Shown: piece by piece, positions 1-6,346 of the stretch
Position numbering within the stretch: the first letter of the stretch is position 1
How the letters are laid out: every line of letters starts with the position of its first letter
Source: Actinomycetota bacterium
GTDB lineage: Bacteria; Actinomycetota; Actinomycetes; S36-B12; CAIYMF01
Assembly: GCA_009699025.1 (NCBI GenBank)
Contig: WLOZ01000083.1
Coordinates: 1 to 7,431, forward strand
DNA length: 7,431 nt
Direction: 5' to 3'
Made by a program: the position numbers and the translations under genes
The notes under the pieces: model-generated
Told to the model about the DNA's origin: nothing
Databases searched by the model: none
Seen by the model: the letters and a program-made list of their open reading frames with translations, nothing else

Positions 1-417
1 GCTCAGCACGATTGGGTTGTCAACGGACTCAACCGTGCGTCGCCACCCGATGCGCCACACTCCGAGGAGGGCTGTGAGCGCCTCCAGCATGGTGGTGCGC
101 TCAGCTGTCCACACCGGCCTGTGCGTCGTGCGAATCGCGAGCACCCCCACGCTCGCGCCGTTGAACAGGATGGGGGCGCAAACCCGCAGGCCGTCGCACA
201 CGATGGTCGAGTTCTCATAGGCGTTGCGCTCGGCGTGGTCGAACTCGTCACCGGCATCGCCCACGTTGCCGTCGCACCACAGCACGTGCAGTTCCTCGGG
301 CTCGAGAAAGCGCAGCGGTCCTGATCGAAGCGCGCTGCTGACGACCTCGAGGTCGTCTGACGAGCGCAGCACGGAGACCAGGTGGGCCACGTCGGCGGCA
401 TCAAATTCTGTGAGCAT
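1..417 (-). CDS. GAF-domain protein, N-terminal part (runs off the left edge)
   Basis: An open frame of 139 codons starts at the ATG at 417-415 and is still open at base 1, so its C-terminus is missing. The start is well supported: a strong AAGGAGGA ribosome site lies just upstream and the ATG overlaps a TGA as TGATG. Visible residues suggest a GAF-like sensory fold. There is an N-terminal helix (1-35), a stretch around 41-48 (EELHVLWC), and the typical late-GAF pattern at 81-119, where APILFNGASVGVLAIR is followed by TAERTTMLEALTALLG, resembling 'VPL..G..iGvL.l....F...d..lL..lA'. A positively charged segment (WRIGWRR) then leads into the unseen part. GAF domains bind small ligands or serve as dimerisation modules in kinases, diguanylate cyclases and transcription factors. 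The output domain is outside the window, so the role is unknown. It is the third same-strand gene after icmF and fadE25, 122 bp behind the latter, so it may be co-transcribed. Confidence 0.75.
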   Translation of the reverse strand, partial: MLTEFDAADVAHLVSVLRSSDDLEVVSSALRSGPLRFLEPEELHVLWCDGNVGDAGDEFDHAERNAYENSTIVCDGLRVCAPILFNGASVGVLAIRTTHRPVWTAERTTMLEALTALLGVWRIGWRRTVESVDNPIVLS

Positions 418-440
418 CACTCCTCCTTCACCACCTCCAT
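417..440 (-). other. Possible 7-codon leader ORF overlapping the GAF gene start
   Basis: An ATG at 440-438 opens a 7-codon frame (MEVVKEE) whose TGA overlaps the ATG of the GAF gene as TGATG. Such an overlap usually means translational coupling. The frame has no convincing ribosome site of its own. The purine-rich bases may simply be a duplicated Shine-Dalgarno sequence that happens to be translatable. Noted because it decides how the downstream start is read. Confidence 0.2.
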
Positions 441-539
441 CACAGCGCCGAAGGTCCTAGGCCGCGAGAGGCCGAGGTCCTCGAACGAACGGAATTGGTC
501 CCGAAGTCGGACGAGCTCTCCGTCAACCGACCGCAGCCG
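418..539 (-). other. Intergenic gap between fadE25 and the GAF gene
   Basis: This 122-bp gap has no clear terminator hairpin and no convincing promoter. It stays open in the fadE25 frame for 40 codons after the fadE25 TAG, up to the TGA at 419-417, with about 80% G/C at third positions by hand count. The only in-frame ATG or GTG codons lie near its end. It is either non-coding, a readthrough extension, or a decayed coding fragment. The lack of a terminator suits co-transcription of fadE25 and the GAF gene. Confidence 0.4.
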
Positions 540-1706
540 CTAGCGCTGAAGCAGGTGACGAGCCATCACGATGCGTTGGATCTGGTTAGTTCCCTCGTAG
601 ATCTGGGTGATCTTCGCATCGCGCATATAGCGCTCGGCCGCGTAGTCCTTCACATACCCGCTGCCACCGAGAATCTGCACCGCATCGGTGGTGATCCGCA
701 TGGCGACATCCGAGGCGAAACACTTTGCAGCGGCACCGAAGTAGGCAAGGTCCGCCTCATCGCGCTCAGACTTGCAGGCGGCGATGTACACCATCTGACG
801 CGCAGCTTCGAGCTGCATGCCCATGTCGGCGAGCATGAACTGCACGCCCTGGAACTCGCTGATTCTCTTACCGAATTGCGAGCGCTCTTTCGCGTAGGAG
901 ATCGACAGGTCGAGGGCGGCTTGCGCGATTCCCACCGCCTGGGCGCCGATGGTGATGCGGGTGTGGTCGAGCGTGCGCAGTGCGATCTTGAGGCCTTGGC
1001 CGGGCTCGCCGATGATCCGGTCAGCTGGAATCGCGACGTTGTCGAATAGCAGCTCGCAGGTGGGTGAGCCCTTGATACCCATTTTGCGCTCGGGAGTGCC
1101 GAATGTGAGCCCCTCGTCGGTCTTATCGACAACGAAGGCGCTGATGTTGTTACCCCGGGCACCGGCAGGGTCAGTGACGGCGAGAACCGTGTAGTAGTCG
1201 GCGATTCCCGCGTTGCTGATCCACGACTTCTGCCCGGTCAGGATCCAACCGTCGGCGGTGGGTGTGGCGCGTGACTTCATTGACGCGGTGTCTGAGCCCG
1301 CTTCGCGCTCAGACAGGCCGTACGCGAACATCGATTCGCCAGTGGCAACCGGTGGCAGGTAGCGCTGGCGGAGTTCCTCAGACCCGGCCAGCAGTAGAGG
1401 CATCGTGCCGAGCTTGTTCACCGCGGGAATCAATGATGACGAGGCGCAGGCACGGGCGACCTCCTCGATGACAATGCAGGTGGCCAGCGCATCGGCACCC
1501 TGGCCGCCGTACTGCTCGGGGATGTGGGGCGCGTGGAAGGCGGCAGCGCGCAGAGCGTCGTAGGCGTGCTGTGGGAACGACGCGGTTTCATCGACCGTCG
1601 CCGCGTGCGGAGCGATTTCCCTGTCGGCAAGATCACCGATCGCCGCGCGCAAGGCGAGGTAGTCGTCGGACAACCGGTAGACGTCGAACGTTGAATTACC
1701 ACCCAT
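540..1706 (-). CDS. fadE25: Acyl-CoA dehydrogenase, FadE25-like
   Basis: A 388-residue flavoenzyme of the acyl-CoA dehydrogenase family. It introduces a trans-2,3 double bond into an acyl-CoA using FAD and passes electrons to electron-transfer flavoprotein, in the cytoplasm. Both family signatures are intact: GLSEREAGSDTAS at 130-142, and the Q-x2-G-G-x-G pattern at 344-363. The catalytic base is probably Glu371 in IYEGTNQIQ, the position used by short- and medium-chain enzymes. The alternative isovaleryl-type position in the LDHTRI segment (246-251) holds Thr. Segments such as SLIPAVNKLGTM and TIGAQAVGIAQ closely match my memory of Mycobacterium FadE25, and the length is normal. The ATG at 1706 has AAGGAGGA 8 nt upstream (1722-1715). 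It follows icmF by 72 bp on the same strand without a clear terminator, so they probably form an operon. Likely substrates are butyryl-CoA made by IcmF or a short branched acyl-CoA; which one is inferred. Confidence 0.93.
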   Translation of the reverse strand: MGGNSTFDVYRLSDDYLALRAAIGDLADREIAPHAATVDETASFPQHAYDALRAAAFHAPHIPEQYGGQGADALATCIVIEEVARACASSSLIPAVNKLGTMPLLLAGSEELRQRYLPPVATGESMFAYGLSEREAGSDTASMKSRATPTADGWILTGQKSWISNAGIADYYTVLAVTDPAGARGNNISAFVVDKTDEGLTFGTPERKMGIKGSPTCELLFDNVAIPADRIIGEPGQGLKIALRTLDHTRITIGAQAVGIAQAALDLSISYAKERSQFGKRISEFQGVQFMLADMGMQLEAARQMVYIAACKSERDEADLAYFGAAAKCFASDVAMRITTDAVQILGGSGYVKDYAAERYMRDAKITQIYEGTNQIQRIVMARHLLQR

Positions 1707-1778
1707 TGAGGTAGTCCTCCTTGGAGAAAAGATCGACGTGCGGACTGCTCCTGCGTGCCCTGAGCCTGAGCGGGGACG

Positions 1779-4700
1779 CTAGACGTTGCGGCGGTACTGT
1801 CCGCCGACGTCGAAGAGTGCGTCGCTGATCTGCCCGAGCGAGCAGTGCCGCACCGCCAGCATGAGCGCTGCGAACACGTTGCCCCCGGTGCTGGCTGCCT
1901 CGCGCAGGCGGCGCAGCGCCTCGGGAGATTCGGCGCGGTTGCGCTCGTGGAACTCGGCCAGCCGGCGCAGCTGCGACTGCTTCTCGTCCTCGGTGCCGCG
2001 GGCGAGCACGACGCTCTGCTCGGGGGCGTTGTCATCTCGCTCGGCCACGAAGGTGTTGACACCCACGATGGGCAGCGAGCCGTCGTGCTTGCGGTGCTCG
2101 TAGGTCATCGACTCGTCCTGAATGCGGCCGCGCTGGTAGCCGGTCTCCATCGCCCCCAGCACACCGCCGCGGTCGGAGATGCGCTCGAACTCGGTGAGGA
2201 TCGCCTCCTCAACCAGGTCGGTGAGCTCGTCAACGATGTAGGAGCCCTGCAGCGGGTTCTCGTTCGCCGACAGGCCCCACTCCTTGTCGATGATCATCTG
2301 AATGGCGAGGGCGCGGCGCACCGACTGCGCGCTGGGCGTGGTGACCGCCTCGTCGTAGGCGTTGGTGTGCAGCGAGTTGGCGTTGTCGTATAGCGCGCAC
2401 AGCGCCTGCAGGGTGGTGCGGATGTCGTTGAAGTCCATTTCCTGGGCGTGCAGCGATCGACCCGAGGTTTGCACGTGGTACTTCAGCTTCTGCGAGCGGG
2501 CGTCGGCGCCGTAGCGGTCGCGCATCGCGATGGCCCAGATTCGACGGGCCACCCGGCCGATCACGGTGTACTCGGCGTCCATGCCGTTGGAGAAGAAGAA
2601 CGACAGGTTCGGCGCGAAGTCATCGACGCTCATGCCGCGCGCGAGATACGACTCGACGTACGTGAAGCCGTTGGAGAGGGTGAACGCGACCTGGCTGATG
2701 GGGTTAGCCCCCGCCTCGGCGATGTGGTAGCCGCTGATCGAGACCGAGTAGAAGTTGCGAACGTCGTGGTCGATGAACCACTGCTGAATGTCGGCCATCG
2801 CCCGCAGTGAAAACTCGGTGGAGAAGATGCAGGTGTTCTGACCCTGATCCTCCTTGAGGATGTCGGCCTGAACCGTGCCGCGCACCGACGAGTAGGTGCG
2901 GGCGGCGATATCGGCGCGCTCGCCATCGGAGGGCTCGCGACCCTCGCGGGCGCGGAAGTCATCGAGCTGCTGGTCGGTCGCGGCATTCATGTACATGGCC
3001 AGAAGCGTGGGCGCGGGTCCGTTGATGGTCATCGACACCGAGGTGGTGGGCGAGCAGAGATCGAAGCCGCCGTAGAGCTCCTTCATGTCGTCGAGGGTCG
3101 CAATGCTGACCCCCGACGTGCCAACCTTGCCGTACACGTCGGGCTGGGGAGCTGGGTCGCGGCCGTAGAGCGTGACCGAGTCGAAGGCGGTGGAGAGCCG
3201 GGTAGCCGGCTGCCCCGCAGCCAGCAGGTGAAAGCGGCGGTTGGTGCGAGCTGCGTCGCCCTCGCCCGCGAACATGCGGGCGGGCGCCTCGCCTTCGCGC
3301 TTGAACGGGAACACGCCAGCGGTGTAGGGGAACTCGCCTGGAAGCCCCTCGGAGCGCAGGAAGCGCACGAGGTCGCCGTGGTCGGTGGTGCGTGGCACCG
3401 CGACGCGCGCGATGCGCGAGCCCGACAGCGTGGTGCGGTGCAGGTCGACGTGCACCTGCTGGCCGCGCACCTCGTACGTGAAGGTGTCGGCGCGCAGCGC
3501 CTCGGCCCGAGCTGGCCACTCGTCGAGGGCGGTAACGATCTCGGGCTCGAGGGCTTGCCGCGCCGACTCGAGCAGCGGGTCGATCGCGGCCGCGGCCACG
3601 GCGTTGCCCGACTCGTCAAGCGCACCCCGCGCGGTGCGCAGGTGCTGCACCAGCCGCGCGCTGGCTGCCTGCCGCTCGGTGGCGGCGTGGTAGCCGCGCA
3701 CCGACTCGGCGATCTCGGCCAGGTAGCGCACCCGGCCCACTGGAAGCGCGGTATCGAGCCGGGTGGAGGCCTTCACGTCGACACGTGGCAGCACCCCCTC
3801 GCTTAGCGCGAGCCCCTTCTCGCCGAGCTGCGCGGCGAGGGCGCCATAGAGCGCGGTGACTCCGTCGTCGTTGAAGCGGGCTGCGCTCGTTCCGAAGACC
3901 GGCATGTCTTCCCACGGGATCCCGAAGGCACTCCGGTTGCGCACCAGTTGTCTAGCCACGTCGCGGCGCGCGTCTTCGGCACCGCGTCGCTCGAACTTGT
4001 TGATCGCCACCAGGTCGGCGTAGTCGAGCATCTCGATCTTTTCAAGCTGGGTGGGCGCGCCGAACTCGGGCGTCATCACGTAGAGCGACACGTCAACGAG
4101 GTCGGCGATGGCGCCGTCGCCCTGGCCGATGCCCGGGGTTTCCACAATGACCAGGTCGTACCCGGCCGCGCGACAGGCATCGACCATGTTGCCGAGGTAG
4201 GAGGGAATCTCGCGCTCGGCGCCACGGGTGGCCACCGACCGGAAGAAGATGGGGCCGTCGGCGGCGCGGCCCAGGGCGTTCATGCGGATGCGGTCACCCA
4301 GGAGTGCGCCGCCACTGCGACGCCGCGTGGGGTCGACCGCGAGCACTGCGATGCGGAGCTTGTCCTCCTGGTCGACCCGAAACCTCCGGATGAGCTCGTC
4401 GGTGAGCGACGACTTGCCCGAGCCGCCCGTTCCGGTGACGCCGAGCACGGGCACCGCCCGACGCGCAGCCGCAGCCCGCACCGCCGTGACCAACTCGTCG
4501 TGCGGGTGATCGGACTCGAGCACCGTGAGCGCGCGCGCCAGCGCCGGCTCGTGGCCCGCCATCACGTCGTCGATGGTCGACTGCTCGGCGGCGAGGTCGA
4601 CGTCGCATCCGCTGACGAGCTCGTTGATCATGGCTTCGAGGCCGAGGCGCTGGCCGTCCTGCGGACTGAAGATGCGCACGCCACGCTCGCGCAGCAGTTC

Positions 4701-5036
4701 GATCTCGGCCGGCACGATGACGCCGCCACCACCGCCGAACACCTGTACATGGCCAGCACCGCGCGCGGACAGCCGCTCCTTGAGGTAGCTGAAGTATTCG
4801 ACGTGGCCGCCCTGGTACGAGCTCACCGCGACTCCCTGCACGTCTTCCTGCAGAGCAGCCGTGACCACCTCCTCAACGCTGCGGTCGTGGCCGAGGTGAA
4901 TCACCTCTACCCCCTGCGCTTGCAAGATGCGCCGCATGATGTTGATGGCCGCGTCGTGGCCGTCGAACAGACTCGCCGCCGTAATGAATCGCACCTGGTT
5001 CACGGGCACATGGAGGGTGTGCGGCGCATCGGTCAT
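1779..5036 (-). CDS. icmF: Fused isobutyryl-CoA mutase IcmF (B12 domain, G-protein chaperone, mutase)
   Basis: A 1085-residue adenosylcobalamin radical enzyme that interconverts isobutyryl-CoA and n-butyryl-CoA; known family members also interconvert isovaleryl-CoA and pivalyl-CoA. Domains in order, numbered from the ATG: B12-binding (about 11-145) with FDGHDAAINIM, where His27 should be the lower cobalt ligand, and a GGGGG run near 101-105; a MeaB/ArgK-type GTPase chaperone (about 190-405) with P-loop GTGGSGKS at 202-209 (Lys208), ETPG at 299-302 and base motif NKFE at 346-349; a linker to about 515; and the substrate-binding mutase domain to the end. Phe589 (RMFAGEG) and Gln733 (GQNTCIF) sit where methylmalonyl-CoA mutase has Tyr89 and Arg207, so a non-carboxylated substrate is expected. 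Length is typical of IcmF and no break is seen. An upstream in-frame GTG at 5048 would add four residues, but its bases form the GTGAGG ribosome site for the ATG, which is preferred. It heads the operon with fadE25. Confidence 0.96.
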   Translation of the reverse strand: MTDAPHTLHVPVNQVRFITAASLFDGHDAAINIMRRILQAQGVEVIHLGHDRSVEEVVTAALQEDVQGVAVSSYQGGHVEYFSYLKERLSARGAGHVQVFGGGGGVIVPAEIELLRERGVRIFSPQDGQRLGLEAMINELVSGCDVDLAAEQSTIDDVMAGHEPALARALTVLESDHPHDELVTAVRAAAARRAVPVLGVTGTGGSGKSSLTDELIRRFRVDQEDKLRIAVLAVDPTRRRSGGALLGDRIRMNALGRAADGPIFFRSVATRGAEREIPSYLGNMVDACRAAGYDLVIVETPGIGQGDGAIADLVDVSLYVMTPEFGAPTQLEKIEMLDYADLVAINKFERRGAEDARRDVARQLVRNRSAFGIPWEDMPVFGTSAARFNDDGVTALYGALAAQLGEKGLALSEGVLPRVDVKASTRLDTALPVGRVRYLAEIAESVRGYHAATERQAASARLVQHLRTARGALDESGNAVAAAAIDPLLESARQALEPEIVTALDEWPARAEALRADTFTYEVRGQQVHVDLHRTTLSGSRIARVAVPRTTDHGDLVRFLRSEGLPGEFPYTAGVFPFKREGEAPARMFAGEGDAARTNRRFHLLAAGQPATRLSTAFDSVTLYGRDPAPQPDVYGKVGTSGVSIATLDDMKELYGGFDLCSPTTSVSMTINGPAPTLLAMYMNAATDQQLDDFRAREGREPSDGERADIAARTYSSVRGTVQADILKEDQGQNTCIFSTEFSLRAMADIQQWFIDHDVRNFYSVSISGYHIAEAGANPISQVAFTLSNGFTYVESYLARGMSVDDFAPNLSFFFSNGMDAEYTVIGRVARRIWAIAMRDRYGADARSQKLKYHVQTSGRSLHAQEMDFNDIRTTLQALCALYDNANSLHTNAYDEAVTTPSAQSVRRALAIQMIIDKEWGLSANENPLQGSYIVDELTDLVEEAILTEFERISDRGGVLGAMETGYQRGRIQDESMTYEHRKHDGSLPIVGVNTFVAERDDNAPEQSVVLARGTEDEKQSQLRRLAEFHERNRAESPEALRRLREAASTGGNVFAALMLAVRHCSLGQISDALFDVGGQYRRNV

Positions 5037-5042
5037 CGGGTG

Positions 5043-5048
5043 CCTCAC
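5043..5048 (-). promoter_or_regulatory. Ribosome binding site of icmF
   Basis: GTGAGG lies 6 nt before the ATG at 5036. This favours that ATG over the GTG at 5048, which is part of the site itself. It leaves a 5' leader of about 30 nt from the predicted transcription start. Confidence 0.6.
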
Positions 5049-5074
5049 GTTCGGTCGTTGAGTCGGGTCACTAA

Positions 5075-5104
5075 ATAGTAGGACGTCCTAGTATTGGACG
5101 TCCA
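5075..5104 (-). promoter_or_regulatory. Predicted sigma-70-like promoter of icmF
   Basis: On the minus strand a TGGACG -35-like hexamer (5104-5099) is separated by 18 bp from a TACTAT -10-like hexamer (5080-5075) that fits the actinobacterial TAnnnT pattern. Transcription would start near 5068, giving a short leader to the icmF ATG. The -35 lies inside the distal GGACGTCC palindrome, and the proximal palindrome fills the spacer and ends on the first bases of the -10. A protein bound there would exclude RNA polymerase. Prediction by eye, with four of six consensus matches in each hexamer. Confidence 0.5.
5079..5104. promoter_or_regulatory. Tandem palindromic operator, two GGACGTCC sites
   Basis: Two perfect palindromes share the core GGACGTCC: TAGGACGTCCTA at 5079-5090 (12 bp) and TGGACGTCCA at 5095-5104 (10 bp). 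Their centres are 15 bp apart, about one and a half helical turns. Both overlap the predicted icmF promoter. Perfect dyads of this size suit a dimeric winged-helix regulator, and the MarR-family gene ends only 20 bp away. I noticed no other full copy of the core while reading the window. Binding by the neighbouring regulator is inferred. Confidence 0.7.
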
Positions 5105-5124
5105 GTGGCATGTCTGACGCACGC

Positions 5125-5622
5125 CTAGAAGTCGCCGGCGCCCCGACGGAGTTCGGAAAGCAGGGCGACTAGGCGTGCGACCTTCGCCGGCTCGAGGCCG
5201 GGATTCTCGAAGACAAAATTAACCGCGTCGGTGCTGAGATCTGCGCGAGCTCGACCGTCATCGGTGATCTCAACGAGCGTGATGCGTCGGTCGGTGGGGT
5301 GGGGGAGGCGTCGCACCAAGCCATCGGCCTCCAGCCGGTCGACGCTGTTCGTGACGCTCGTCGGGTGAACCTGCAGTCGCCCGCCAACCTTCGACAGCGG
5401 CAGGGCGCCCTCGCGGGAGAACTGAAGGAGCATCAGTACCTCGTACCGCGCGAACGTCAGGCCCAGTGGGCGCAGCTGAGCATCGATTCTGGCCGTCATG
5501 ATCTGGTGGGCCCGCATGATCGAGGTGACCGCCGCCATGCCCTCAGCGGCGTCGGCCCAGCCGTGCGCCGTCCACTGGCGGCGTGCTTCGTCGATCGGAT
5601 CAAAGGGGAGTCGGCCGGCCAC
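5125..5622 (-). CDS. MarR-family transcriptional regulator
   Basis: A predicted DNA-binding repressor of 165 residues from the GTG at 5622. An N-terminal part beginning LPFDPIDEARRQW and a long dimerisation helix (about 26-50) precede a winged helix-turn-helix (about 56-122). The recognition helix lies in VHPTSVTNSVDRLEADGLV, and the HPTDRRITLVEIT wing (108-120) carries the Asp-Arg pair typical of MarR proteins. The frame stays open upstream to 6069, but that stretch runs antisense into the secreted-protein gene and its sequence does not look like protein, so it is excluded. The GTG was chosen because relatives start just before the LPFDPI motif; no good ribosome site precedes it, so the start is uncertain. 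The gene lies directly upstream of icmF on the same strand, with the palindromic operator between them. It is therefore the prime candidate to control icmF-fadE25, perhaps responding to an acyl-CoA; the ligand is a guess. Confidence 0.85.
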   Translation of the reverse strand: MAGRLPFDPIDEARRQWTAHGWADAAEGMAAVTSIMRAHQIMTARIDAQLRPLGLTFARYEVLMLLQFSREGALPLSKVGGRLQVHPTSVTNSVDRLEADGLVRRLPHPTDRRITLVEITDDGRARADLSTDAVNFVFENPGLEPAKVARLVALLSELRRGAGDF

Positions 5623-5744
5623 ACTGCGAATGATGTCGCATCCGGGCTCCGAGGGTGCGGGTCGGGCCTTGGCCTGCCGAAGGTCCCCCGCCGTGGGAGG
5701 CGCAGGTCTGTGCACATGACGGCATTGGTCCCACGTGCGTTGGC

Positions 5745-5768
5745 GTGACAGTGGCCGTGGCCGGTCAC
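5745..5768. promoter_or_regulatory. Imperfect inverted repeat in the divergent region
   Basis: GTGAC at 5745-5749 pairs with GTCAC at 5764-5768, and an inner GGCC-GT-GGCC adds four more pairs after a mismatched step. It lies between the marR and secreted-protein starts. It could be an operator or chance in GC-rich DNA. Confidence 0.2.
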
Positions 5769-5801
5769 CCCCTTGGCGCCTCAAGCGGGGCTGACGAAGG
5801 T

Positions 5802-5825
5802 GGAGCTGTGGAGCACAGAAGCTCC
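5802..5825 (+). promoter_or_regulatory. Hairpin upstream of the secreted-protein gene
   Basis: GGAGCT at 5802-5807 is complementary to AGCTCC at 5820-5825, and an inner CTGTG/CACAG pairing with a 3-nt loop is an alternative or partial extension. It lies about 80 bp before the ATG at 5903. It could be a leader-RNA structure or an operator. There is no following T run, so it is not a normal terminator. Confidence 0.25.
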
Positions 5826-5902
5826 AAGAAATCACAGCATGGCGGGACCCGAAGCCATCTCCGAGCCCCTGGACGACACCGAGATCTATCGAGGAGGACA
5901 TC

Positions 5903-6319
5903 ATGCGTAAGGGAATTCTTGCCATTGCAGCAGCGGGTTCGGTATTCGCGATCACGGCAGCCGGGGCGACCGGCCTGACACTGACCGGCGGTACGTCCGC
6001 CGCAAACAACATCGAATCGCACGCGTCGGTGAGCGTCAGCACGTCGGTCTGCACCGGGACGCCGGCCATCTCCTACACCTACAACGGAGCCGTCACGACG
6101 ATCACCGACGTCAACATCACGGGTCTCACGTGCTCGACTCCCGCAACTGGATTCAAGTACGTCTTCTCGGTCGCGTTGAACGGCGGCACCGCAACCACCA
6201 AGGACGTGACCGCGGCGGTTTTGGTAGGGGCAACCACCGACGTGACGCTCGACTCGGCATATGCCGTCGGCACCCCGCTGACGAGTGTTGCGCTCGACAT
6301 CACGGTTGCGGCGGTTTAG
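5903..6319 (+). CDS. Small secreted beta-rich protein with a SipW-type signal peptide
   Basis: A 138-residue exported protein of unknown function. Residues 1-34 form a signal peptide: a short basic start (MRKG), a long Ala/Ile/Leu core, and then GGTSAANN at 29-36, which resembles the GGTWAAFND end of Bacillus TasA, a SipW substrate. By analogy, cleavage after Ala34 would leave about 104 residues. The mature part is rich in Thr, Val, Ser and Ala with alternating hydrophobic residues, as in a beta-sandwich, and its only cysteines (Cys50, Cys77) could form a disulfide outside the cell. There is no LPxTG motif, C-terminal anchor or lipobox. The start is secure: GAGGAGG ends 6 nt before the ATG. 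The S26B-type peptidase gene follows 27 bp later, so the two are probably co-transcribed and this protein is probably its substrate. A TasA-like fibre or surface-layer role is possible but unproven; no named family was recognised. Confidence 0.8.
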   Translation: MRKGILAIAAAGSVFAITAAGATGLTLTGGTSAANNIESHASVSVSTSVCTGTPAISYTYNGAVTTITDVNITGLTCSTPATGFKYVFSVALNGGTATTKDVTAAVLVGATTDVTLDSAYAVGTPLTSVALDITVAAV

Positions 6320-6346
6320 GCAGCAGCGACAACGTCGGGAGTAGCG

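Larger units (their letters stand above)
5623..5902. other. Divergent intergenic region between marR and the secreted-protein gene
   Basis: This 280-bp stretch separates two divergent genes and should hold both promoters, but no convincing -35/-10 pair was found on either strand. It holds two imperfect hairpins (5745-5768 and 5802-5825) and a good ribosome site before the ATG at 5903. Small open frames here have no supporting features. No full GGACGTCC palindrome is present, so autoregulation of marR through the icmF-type operator is not evident. Confidence 0.5.

Noticed and set aside
3..404. 133-codon minus-strand frame starting MMPPTWPTWSPCC
   Set aside because: Its product is Cys/Arg/Ser/Pro-rich and unlike a folded protein. 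The overlapping frame from the ATG at 417 has a strong ribosome site, a GAF-like pattern and normal composition, so this one is the shadow.
495..1049. 184-codon plus-strand frame antisense to fadE25
   Set aside because: It mirrors an intact acyl-CoA dehydrogenase, its product has no domain signature, and it is best explained by codon bias on the other strand.
2959..3625. Minus-strand frames of 180 and 186 codons inside icmF
   Set aside because: They overlap the linker and mutase region of IcmF in other frames, and their products are Arg/Ala/Pro/Ser-rich without motifs.
5037..5048. GTG at 5048 as the icmF start
   Set aside because: Its bases form the GTGAGG ribosome site at proper distance from the ATG at 5036, and the four added residues lie before the conserved B12-binding domain.
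3948..5078. 376-codon open frame on the plus strand antisense to icmF
   Set aside because: It lies wholly opposite a clear three-domain IcmF frame. Its product is low-complexity (His/Arg/Val/Ala/Glu/Asp) with no recognisable motif, as expected opposite a high-GC3 gene.
5079..5104. Tandem palindromes as a transcription terminator for marR
   Set aside because: The dyads are short and perfect with no loop or T run, and they coincide with promoter-like hexamers, so an operator explains them better.
5623..6069. N-terminal extension of the MarR frame to a start at 6069 (314 residues)
   Set aside because: The extension runs antisense into the secreted-protein gene, has shadow-like composition, and would give a regulator about twice the usual MarR length.
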